Positions 56,201 through 64,000 of a stretch of 64,000 nt of DNA are shown piece after piece. Each line of letters opens with the position of its first letter. The stretch's first letter is position 1. Made by a program: the position numbers and the translations under genes. Location of the stretch: the NCBI GenBank assembly GCA_009760855.2, contig WPIO01000019.1, positions 638,501 through 702,500 on the forward strand, given 5' to 3'. This stretch comes from Cristatella mucedo (lineage: Eukaryota > Bryozoa > Phylactolaemata > Cristatellidae). Under the pieces are notes generated by a model, which saw nothing but the letters and a program-made list of their open reading frames with translations, was not told the origin of the DNA and searched no databases.

Positions 56201-57160
56201 GAACAGCAAGGGACCGAGTACAGACCCTTGAGGGACTCCAGAGGTAACCCTTCTCGTGTGTGAGACCTGACCCCCACACGACACGGATTGAACACGATCA
56301 GACAAGTATGATTTAAACCACGCCAGTGCTTCGTCTGCCAGACCGATCGTTGTTCTCAGTCGTTCAAGCAGAACTTCATGATCAATGGTGTCGAAGGCAG
56401 CAGACAGATCTAGCAAAGCTAGGGCAGTGACATTCCCGTTGTCGTTTCCACATAGAATGTCATTGTTAACACGGAGGAGAGCAGTTTCAGTAGAGTGCTG
56501 CCTCTTGAACCCTGATTGAAATGTTTCTGACATTCCATTATTTTCAATATGTTTAATTAGCTGCTTAGCAACACTTTTTTCAAGAATCTTTGATAAGAAC
56601 GGAAGAAGGGAAACTGGACGATAGTTTGCTAGGACCTTTGTGACTAATCCAGGCTTTTTAAGAATGGGTCTAACGATTGCCGATTTGAAGGACTTGGGGA
56701 CGACTCTTTTTCCAAAGAAGCATTACAAATCTTAGTTATGGCAGGGTTGTCATTGCAGGGATGGATTCCCTGATCTTGTCTATCTTCTGCACAAAGAATC
56801 GAGAGAAGCGATCGGCTAGATCATCACAAGTATCATCAGGTAAGGAGCTAATCTGGGAACGGTTGAGCAGATAATTTATTGTAGACATCAGCATTTTTGG
56901 ACTGTGCATCTGTAATTCAACAATGTTTCTATAGAAGCTAGACTTGGCCTTTGCTAGGATTGATTGGTACGACCTACAGTAGTCTTCATATGCCTGTCGA
57001 TGGGCAGTCAGTCCGGATTTTTTATGCTTTTTCAAGCTTTCCTTTAGTAGACTTGGCTAGTCTAATGTCTGTGGTAAACCATAAGCCGTCTGGGCAGGGG
57101 CACACAGTTTATTTTGTCAGAGGTGCAAACTCGAGACCAATCAGTTACTCAAGATCGTTG
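53212..57160 (-). mobile_element. CR1/L2-like LINE (ATT-tail family) interrupted by another LINE
   Basis: Read on the minus strand: 56737-57160 holds the linker (DDLADRFSRFFVQKIDKIRE), then a different LINE (55078-56737) intervenes, then 53212-55077 continues with RPVLLLRY..., 'NYHPVSLLPFLSKTLERVVA', 'FQSGFRANHSTESA', 'LVLLDLSASLDTIDHKVLLK', YGVPRGSVLGPVLFTVYT and the C-terminal region, ending in hairpin and (AAT)n (53212-53229). The catalytic block reads 'YADHTQ', with His replacing the second Asp. Absent from copy A at the matching site (about 9480). Confidence 0.88.
55078..56737 (-). mobile_element. CR1/L2-like LINE of a second family (ATTAC tail), nested in the previous element
   Basis: Minus strand: starts PAITKICNASLEKE (about 56690-56737), then NGMSETFQSGFKRQHSTETA, LLDLSAAFDTIDHEVLLERL, SGVPQGSVLGPLLFSIYTKP, YHFYADDTQLYLSF (intact YADD), NLGVVFDSCLNFKSFI, GWLPVEQRIQSKVFTLTHN, GPRLWNSLPQFLRNN, ending with an (ATTAC)n tail at about 55080-55100. 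A frame of 279 codons (55148-55987) is open; stops near 56040 separate it from the RT. The best-preserved retroelement here, likely the youngest. Confidence 0.9.
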
Positions 57161-57891
57161 GTGAGCAAAAAATAAGGTAGGTCGTTGTGGCCAAAATCCT
57201 TTGTGATAAAAAGATTCGGGATATAGCAATGATAAATGAATGGTACGATAACACGTTTGACCAAATGCAAGTCCTCCAGAATGTCAAGGATGAGCGAAAC
57301 TAATTGTTCTTATTGATACTCGAATTGAATGTTGAAATCTCGTGCAATCAACACCAGCATTTCCCACCTGATTGTTTTAGTAAGGAACTACGAAAACTCC
57401 TCCTGACACAAAATTAGTCATCCTGGAGGTATAGGATCACATCCGTGAGCTGAAAGGCCTTGACAGGGACTTGAAAAACACTGATTCAAAGTTGCCAATG
57501 TGAAAAACTGCAGGTTTTATAACTTCTAGCCACTTACCTAGCCAGACTGCATTTACTGAACGAACGAAAACCCTTCATCAGGTGGTCTCAGATAGACAGC
57601 CGCAGGGGGCATCATTCACTTGTCGGTCTGAAGAAAAGCATGTAGCTTCTACTCGATAATTTAGATAAGCAGCTCCTTGGTTTTTAGTGAGCAAAGATTT
57701 TAAAGGCCAAATTTTAGGAGGCTATTCCATGCTGGCAGGCTACCGACTGAAAGTTGTGGGGCTGTAGCCTTGTATGTTAGCATATGCCGGCCAACTGCTA
57801 TAACAGGTCCATGTAATTGGTTAGTTTACTAGTTTTTAACGCTCTCGAGCAAGAATCAACGTTGTATTGCCGATTAAGTGGTGAGCCGCAA

Positions 57892-58035
57892 TGGCGCACT
57901 AGGTTATGTAGTGGCTTTTTACGACCTCGGTCCCCGGGTCGTGGGTTCGAATTCTACAGCAGGTGATTCTTTATCGCCACTGCAAGCAGTGGTGATAGCC
58001 GTAAAGGTTCTTCTGTCGCCATCCAATAGAGGCTG
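57892..58035 (+). mobile_element. tRNA-derived SINE (copy B only)
   Basis: Box A TGGCGCACTAGGTTATG, box B GGGTTCGAA (57943-57951), body TTCTTTATCGCCACTGCAAG and 'GGTGATAGCCGTAAAGGTTC', ending ATAGAGGCTG. Absent at the matching place in copy A (about 10250), hence inserted after the duplication. Confidence 0.78.
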
Positions 58036-58184
58036 TGAAATCATTGTTTTATTTGTTTGTGCCCTCCATTCATGGCGGCAGTGCCCTTCATTCGTGGTTG
58101 CATGTAGCTGTGGCAGCATTCACGGGATAAAGTTATTTGAAGTGCCTGCAAAGCATAGATTACCCACAGAATTTGTGCTTAGTT

Positions 58185-58255
58185 CTTTTCGCAATATATA
58201 ATTGCTCTTTTAACGGTATAATGGACAAGTACGATCTAGGCTTATAATGCTTTGC
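58185..58255 (+). mobile_element. Short LINE RT crumb (copy B)
   Basis: 'GTTCTTTTCGCAATATATAATTG' and 'GACAAGTACGATCTAGGCTT' match the same RT stretch as 10345-10430. Confidence 0.5.
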
Positions 58256-58625
58256 ATATATAATACAGCTTTGCCCGCTCTTTTGATCCACACCGTCAGT
58301 TGAGTTCCAAGACAGTCAAGCCACCAATCTATGGGTAGCATTTGTGGTGCATCCATTTAACCCAAACTGCCACCTCTGTTGTCGAGCGATTCGACCCGGA
58401 TGATGGCTCGGTGATGCAAAGCTGCAAATAATGTAACAATGGAATAAAAGGGTTGCCTGATGATAGCTCAGGCTGGATTAGTGTTCGGAATCTTTCTACG
58501 CCGGTGGCCATCTGGAATGCATAGACTGGTCTAGTCTGGCGTGGCTTTGTCATTAAAGAGATTAATGTCGAGTGCGATAACTTTTGGCTCGGTGGTGCTA
58601 CCCAGCCTGACGACAGAAGGTCCAG
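58250..58625 (+). mobile_element. Solo LTR of the Gmr1-like family (copy B)
   Basis: Counterpart of 11355-11740. Retains GGAATAAAAGGGTTGCC, 'GGCGTGGCTTTGTCATTAAAG' region and CAGCCTGACGACAG. Lies in gene B's intron 4, antisense. Confidence 0.6.
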
Positions 58626-58681
58626 AGTCTGTCAAACCTTTCTGCAGCAGCTTCATGTTCACACTAAGAGGTCTCCTGATG

Positions 58682-58682
<1 letters not shown>

Positions 58683-58721
<39 letters not shown>
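58683..58721. repeat. (CT)n after the copy B solo LTR
   Basis: Pure CT run of about 39 bases; copy A at 11800 has only TTTCTCTGT, so the expansion followed the duplication. Confidence 0.95.
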
Positions 58722-58725
<4 letters not shown>

Positions 58726-59171
58726 AAATCGGAGAGCCTGCACTGAGATAACTGACTGTCGATAGCTTGCAAAGCAAGGTTGTTGTGATCCCTATTCCGG
58801 GCTCGATTCCTATGCTTAGTCATTGGTATTCTTTTAGAACCCGAGTGTTCCACTATAGATCTGCATTTTTGTGCCGAAGTGCAGGTCGTTAGATTATAGC
58901 TCTTAAAAATCCTTAGGTCAGAAAATCGTTAAGAATCCTGCTCATAGGATCTAGTAGTAATGAGTGGGAATTTAATGATTTCAATGGAGCTCACCTCGCC
59001 GGTGAATCGCTTGAAAAAAATGACTATTTGACTTGTGGCCTTTGCAACATGATTGTGGAATATTGCCGTTCTAGCCTAACGGAAGAAGGCTGCTGAGGTA
59101 CAGAAAAACCTCCATGCAGTCACTGGTATGTGATCGAGTCATTCAGATGTGCTTTGGTATAAGTAACTCAC

Positions 59172-59281
59172 GCGTCTATTAGTGCAAAGTCCGGTTTCCA
59201 TATTTTCTTGGCACCCAGGACAATGTGATTGAGGCCATCATAATCCGGAGGGTTCCAGGTTAGTCGGCTGTCCATCCAGGT
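59172..59281 (-). CDS. Gene B exon 4: loops D and A
   Basis: 110 nt encoding TWMDSRLTWNPPDYDGL, then NHIVLGAKKIWKPDFALID and a split Ala, ending in phase 2 at GTGAGT. The 'KIWKPD' motif is closer to the nAChR consensus than gene A's 'DLWKPD'. The loop A tyrosine position is Ile. The following intron is about 16.9 kb because several LINEs inserted into it after the duplication. Confidence 0.94.
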
Positions 59282-59433
59282 CTTCGATATGGTAGGCCGA
59301 CAACGAGAAACAATCGTGGCAGACTGCTAGAAAATGCTTGGCAAAGCTACTTGGCAATGGTATATGCATTTTGGCACTGATTGTTATTGCTGTTAGGGCT
59401 AATGGCACGTGTTAGCAGGTCTGTTTGACTTAC

Positions 59434-59478
59434 GGCAAGTATGACACCAGCAACGGTGAAGGTAAGAAGATGTTCCTC
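59434..59478 (-). CDS. Gene B exon 3: 45-nt exon
   Basis: 45 nt encoding EEHLLTFTVAGVILA, phase 0 to 0, between TTACAG and GTAAGT. Differs from gene A in IS to FT and I to V. An 84-nt intron separates it from exon 2 and a 152-nt intron from exon 4, both within one base of gene A's introns, confirming recent common origin. Confidence 0.9.
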
Positions 59479-59562
59479 CTGTAACAAGGATCGACTGTTT
59501 GCCACTATTGGGCTCAAAGTTTGTTGCCAGACACTCCGTAGTAGAAGGAGCAGAATACTTAC

Positions 59563-59693
59563 AACGTCGTCGACAGATGATAGGTAGAGCTCAATAATAA
59601 CATCCGTTGACTGGTTGACTGGCGGAGGTCTAGCATCCTTAGAATAACCATTGAGCAGAGTTTGGATGAGAGCATCTTCACTTGCAGAGGTGT
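59563..59693 (-). CDS. Gene B exon 2: N-terminal helix
   Basis: 131 nt, starting with two bases of a split codon after the same CATGCAG acceptor as gene A and ending in phase 0 at GTAAGT (59557-59562). Encodes TSASEDALIQTLLNGYSKDA, then RPPPVNQSTDVIIELYLSSV and DDV. Same start, end and length as gene A exon 2, with a few substitutions (E/D, R/Q, N/I). Exon 1 was not located upstream. An ATG at 59757 in the same frame is in the intron-derived reading (the acceptor is conserved), so it is not taken as the start. Confidence 0.9.
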
Positions 59694-59759
59694 CTGCATG
59701 AAAGCAAGATTCACAAAGCCGGAAGCCATAACAATAGAAGCCGTTTTCGGCATTCATGG

Positions 59760-62025
59760 AATGAGCTCATGCTCTCTGCAATACAATCATGAAACAAAAA
59801 ATTGAATTGTCACATTTTCTTAAGGCAACACCGTGCTAATCTGAAACAGATAACTTAATTGGAAATAATAAAATAAGCTTATCAAACGTCTTTAAAGAGT
59901 AGTTTATTGGTTGGTGCTTTATGGAACATCAATATAGAGAAATTATTAAACTAAACGTGCTTTAGGGGATAATTTATTTCTTATGCCTAAATAGCTTATT
60001 GCTATATCGACACGTGCAGACTGGTGAATTATTCTGTACATACTAATAAAGTGGGACTCACTAATAAACGGCCGATCGTGTCTTCCGGTGGGCTTTCGGA
60101 TCTTGTCTAAACGTCCTACTTGGGTGTCTATGCCTTAGTTCGTCAGAATAATAGCTGGCTTCTCTTCGATTCTTGGCTCACTTGTAGCAAGTTTGAGATT
60201 GACCTGATTTAGGATTAAGTTATTTTATTGCGCTACATACAAGGCATACTATATCATGGTTTTAGATATATGCATGGAAAATCTCATCTCTAATTATGCC
60301 AGCTACACAAGCAAGATTTGGTCTGTACCAAATATTATTAGCAATTTCTGAGCCACTGTAATTAGGCACCGGATACATCATAATGTATAGTTAAGACTGT
60401 CTAAATAACCACCTTAGGTGAAAGGGAATTAGTCGTACCCTTGTTGTGCTGTAAGAGTATAGTGCTAACTCTTCATGAAATATACATTGTGTTCCTGTTA
60501 TGTAGGGGGCAATTGAATCTTTCTTGCTGCAAGCAGGACGAAAAACTTTTAAACTTTCCCACTTTCAACAAATAATGTCCACCCCATAAACCTACATTTT
60601 AGAAGATCTGAAATGAAGCTGATTAGTGCCATATCTATAATTTAATTATTGACGTCATTTTGGTTGGAAAAGTATGGCCATCTCTCATTGGCCGCATCTG
60701 AGCCAATGAAATATGTTTATGAAAAGTCTTCCTTGCGGTCTTATATACAGATTTCTCCTGAAAATGAGCAAGCCCCTTTTTATTGGTTGGGTTTTTGAGC
60801 TGAATTCAGTGTGAAACTTGGGCATCGAATAAGAGAATTTTTTGATGGGCACTCGAATCAGTTCAACATTTGGAAGGGGACACAGCACAGAAGTAGCAGT
60901 TGCTTGAGCTGTCAGTCTTTAACGCCAAATTAATTCGGATATGCAATTCCATGGCTCTCTTTTCTACACAATGTTTGCCAGTAAAAAGAACAGAAATAAA
61001 TTATTAGGAAATCACACTGCTCACGGTACGAAATCTCATTACAAGAAACTTTATTTAGCAAGCAGCAATCGTTCACCTTGCCCTTCAAAGTTCTCTTGAA
61101 GTATGGGCATGTGAAATGAGATGCCCAATGCCTGTCCTGATCACCAACAGCCGTGCATAAGTATGCTCAGTAGGCCCCCCATATTTTAACAGTAACTTTA
61201 TAGAGAGTTTTTCCCTTATTTATCAATAAATTATCTATGCAAATCTTCAGAATGCTTTTGATAAGTCCATGCCACATCTCTATTCCATGCCAATCGAGCT
61301 TACCAGCCAATCAAATTGACTGAAGTGTTCGTGTAGGGCACCTGCACCAGAATGTACCTATGGGTTCTACTCGACGGAGTTATGTCCGACTATCCCTCAC
61401 TAATTTTTTTTATAGCCACTAAGCAATTTATTTTCATCAAGCCGTAGTTTGAATTCTGGAAAACACCAACTCGATATAGATTCACAATATTGCTGTTTTT
61501 CCAAAACAAGAACATTTTTGTGGACGATGACCTGTTTCATATTTTATTAGGCAGTCGTGATTAAAAAATATTTTTTTGTGGTCACGCACAAAAATTAAAT
61601 CTTTTACCTAGGGTAATAGCAGGAGGAATGGTAATGCCATGGTAAATATAGAGGATTTTAAGAGAGATAAAGTGAAGAATTGGAACAGTTGCTGGCGATG
61701 GATGAAGCTCTTTGTAGTGAAATCATGAAAATCTCTATGAGGCAGTTATAGTCTATCTGTTGGTCATTAGTCTTCTCTCAAGCACTAGAAAATTCCTCAG
61801 GTTTCAAATATCATATTTTGATTTCGTGATTCAAGAAATTTAGTATCTTTCCTCCTTGAACTGTGAAATTCAACTAAGACTAAGTTGGTGTTAAGCATGG
61901 TGTTTCAGTTAGTATACGGTGACAAACAGACTGCAGCTCATGCATCAAATAGAAAGTAAGAAGCCTAGCTAATTAAAAAAGACATCCGAAAAAAGGGAAT
62001 AAAGCATAAGTAGCAATTCAGACCA
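59760..62025. other. Upstream of gene B exon 2, nothing recognised
   Basis: Expected to be gene B intron 1 or 5' flank. Searched on the minus strand for a signal-peptide frame ending at a phase-1 GTAAG donor; none convincing. Confidence 0.5.
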
Positions 62026-62029
62026 GCTG

Positions 62030-62900
62030 GAATTAATATGCCGCAGTCTTCAATAGAGTAAAATATTGTGTTTCCTAGGAATATTGGAAGTGAGTTTCGC
62101 AGTTTACGAACTGTAGTGCTAAAGCTACTGTTGCCATTGGTCTTAAGGTGATTAAATACAATGACTGATTTGCTGTAAGTAGGAGATCTGTTGGGACAAG
62201 GATGCTGAAACTGGCGGAGAAGCTATGCGAGGTATTAATGAGAAAAGCGTTTGGTCTTGGGTCACAATAAAAATTCCGCTCAAATTTCGTTGATCGAAAC
62301 TGGAGTCATCGTACCTATTTCGGCAAAGGAGACACGTGACTCAACTTATGGGACGTGTAGACTAGTCTTGCAGCCAAATTCCCCACTAACTGCTGAGGTT
62401 TAATGAATTTATCTGGCTACTTAACCTTAACAGAATTGCAGTATTCTGGCCTTGATAGAGCCAAGGCAGCCAGTTGGATTTTTATCAAGGTACTTGAATA
62501 GACAATCCATAACCTTAGGGTGGGATTCTAAGCTATGGCTAGCAGCTGAAGCTATCTTCATTATGCAACTTTCTAAAGTAAAGCAGTTTTAAAAGAGGTT
62601 ACAGAAATACCGAACACACTATGGCAGTTGCATGATAGCATCACCTGTTACAAGAGCGGAGTCTCTATATTGTCTAGTCACACGGTTGAGTCTCTGACAA
62701 ATACTAGCTCACTTTTATCATTATTTAGCTTTTGTAAATTTTACAAGATTCAAAATCAAATTCCTACAAGGCATAAGTTTATCAATCACTGCAGTGGATT
62801 CTGATGGTTTACGTAACAAATTGGGATGTGTATTGTCAGCATCTAAATTAAAGCATATCCCATGGACCAGAATCACTTTTAACTTCGTAAATAGCCTCTG
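62030..62900 (-). mobile_element. Old fragment of the ATTAC-tail LINE family
   Basis: Aligns with 55290-56200: 'TTGGAAGTGAGTTTCGCAGTTTACG' (like 'GTGGAAGCGAGTTCCACAG'), 'AAAGCTACTGTTGCCATTGGTCTTAAG', 'GATAGCATCACCTGTTACAAGAGC', 'TTTATCATTATTTAGCTTTTG'. The only recognisable element in 59.8-64 kb. Confidence 0.6.
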
Positions 62901-62904
62901 TTAC

Positions 62905-64000
62905 TAGAAATAATAATAAATAATGAATTAAAATGAAATGTAGTTCACACAATACAAATCTGGATACAGGAATATTCCTATTAATTTTTCTAAGAATGCA
63001 GCTAGTAGGCATTGACTACTGGCGACATCATACCTAATGCTAAGCAGGTAATTTTTGAGAGTACACAAAGACAGGTTGATTAATATTTCAAACGTTAATG
63101 CATAAGATCTCAAAGATGATAACTTGAAAGAAATGTAGCGCAGGTGCAGGCTATAGTTGACCGTCGTGTTTCAAAATTGAGAAACAAATATCAGACTTTA
63201 AAAGCATGAGTTTATGAATTCACACGATAACATGGAAGTAGCTGCTGGTAACGTCTATATGTCTGGTATCATAACCTTGAGTTACTAAGATGTTTTAAAA
63301 GAAGCCGATTATAACCTTGGAAGTCAAGACCTTGCTTTGAGTGGTGATATCGCTACATATCTGACGAGAAACCATGTTCGGCAATGTTAAGCAACATTGC
63401 TAGTTACTCATGTGTGGAAGTAGTTACTAACCCGGCTAGTATCGCTGATTGGGTCTGTCCGTAAGAATTTTAGACTGTACGTTGCACACAACATTGGTAA
63501 AATATGTAACAATATTTATTGAGGTCTCGCAAGTTATTTAAACAGTAATAGTGACGTTCTGAGGTGTTAAAAAGTAGGAACGAAGAAGTTATTTATGACC
63601 CACTCCACCAGGCTTCTCGCCGAAGCCATACGAAGCCATTAGAATCGGCAGCAATGAAAGTCTGTGGAAGAAAAGATCCATCGGGTTAGGCACATGATAT
63701 AAGCTTCTCTGCCGCTTGCCTAAACATTCTTTATTTATAAATATTCTAAAAATTCTTTAGATGCTCACGTGTCTTAATCTTATAATTCGGCAACTGATAG
63801 CGGGAAAATCCATGATGGTAATACATGCAAATTTATTTTCTGACCAGATTCGCACTATGCTTTATGAATTCAGTGGATACATGAACTCATGATCCAAAAG
63901 AATTCTATCATACAGCATGCTTACGCTCTGGTGTACATTGAGGTATAGATTCTGGTCTCTTATTCCAGCTATGAGATGCAGAAGCATTCAGATGCTGGCA
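62905..64000. other. AT-rich DNA, nothing recognised
   Basis: Short frames only; the 61-codon minus frame at 62928-63113 has no signal-peptide or family features. Confidence 0.5.

Larger units (their letters stand above)
21666..59693 (-). other. Gene B: Cys-loop receptor subunit (nAChR-like), exons 2-10, complete except the signal-peptide exon
   Basis: Minus-strand gene model of nine exons: 59563-59693, 59434-59478, 59172-59281, 42163-42267, 41809-41982, 32142-32307, 26126-26222, 22082-22194, 21666-22004. Phases agree at every junction and give about 426 residues with no stop: a full extracellular domain, four membrane helices (M1-M4), a loop of about 100 residues between M3 and M4, and a stop right after M4. 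Introns are 84, 152, 16890, 180, 9500, 5900, 3900 and 77 nt; the four long ones are full of mobile elements. M2 keeps Glu at -1', which in nAChRs goes with cation selectivity. The absence of vicinal cysteines suggests a non-alpha or divergent subunit. The ligand is unknown. Confidence 0.9.
34790..59740. repeat. Segmental duplication copy B
   Basis: The upstream copy, about 10 kb longer than copy A. The extra length is mainly LINE insertions (34938-38216, 42975-43460, 48595-52020, 53212-57160), a SINE (57892-58035) and an unclassified segment (43460-46250). It lost the integrase/RT part of the shared LTR element. Homology fades just upstream of exon 2 in both copies, so the right border may lie near 59740 or the flank has simply diverged. 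Confidence 0.85.

Noticed and set aside
59694-59757. In-frame ATG at 59757 as a possible start of gene B
   Set aside because: The residues it adds are not a signal peptide, and the CATGCAG acceptor at 59694-59700 is conserved with gene A, where it is joined to a real signal-peptide exon.

Overview
This window is eukaryotic, intron-rich animal DNA. It has spliced exons with GT/AG borders, introns up to about 17 kb, long (GA)n, (TA)n and (GT)n microsatellites, and many decayed retroelements. The only host genes I can support are two members of the Cys-loop (pentameric ligand-gated ion channel) family, closest in exon layout to nicotinic acetylcholine receptor (nAChR) subunits. The retroelements (CR1/L2-like LINEs, a restriction-like-endonuclease LINE, Ty3/Gypsy) and the divergent receptors fit an invertebrate bilaterian. 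I cannot name the species or phylum.

Both genes are on the minus strand, head to tail. Gene B (upstream, right) runs from exon 2 at 59693 to a stop codon at 21666: nine exons over 38 kb whose reading phases all agree, about 426 residues covering the whole mature receptor. Its first (signal-peptide) exon was not found and may lie beyond 64000. Gene A (downstream, left) has exons 1 to 6 between 15699 and 6452, from signal peptide to Cys-loop. Its membrane-spanning exons must lie left of base 1. Exons 2 to 6 have identical lengths in the two genes (131, 45, 110, 105 and 174 nt). The 45 and 110 nt exons match the hallmark exons 3 and 4 of nAChR genes.

Not only the exons but the introns are duplicated. 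Bases 1-14.3 kb (copy A) align piecewise with about 34.8-59.7 kb (copy B), so this is a tandem segmental duplication. A Gmr1-like Ty3/Gypsy element (485-5790 and 38615-41340), a solo LTR (about 11.4 and 58.3 kb), a LINE crumb and a GA microsatellite are shared and so predate the duplication. The LINE pair at 34938-38216, the nested LINEs at 53212-57160, a SINE at 57892 and other insertions are only in copy B, and copy A preserves their empty sites.

Layout: 1-14.3 kb copy A; 14.3-16 kb gene A intron 1, exon 1 and CpG-rich 5' end; 16-21.6 kb intergenic (SINE, RLE-type LINE at 19.16-20.73 kb); 21.67-32.3 kb gene B membrane exons separated by introns with a Tigger/pogo-like transposon, SINEs and LINE pieces; 32.9-34.8 kb a degenerate tandem array of about 170-bp units; 34.8-59.7 kb copy B; 59.8-64 kb presumed gene B intron 1 or 5' flank with one LINE remnant.

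The receptors look like orphan or non-alpha subunits. The loop C vicinal cysteines and the loop A and loop B aromatic residues are absent. An extra conserved cysteine pair is present. In gene B the membrane region lacks the M1 proline and has Val instead of Leu at M2 9'. I see no CRISPR, operon-like or prokaryotic system, and no intact mobile-element gene.
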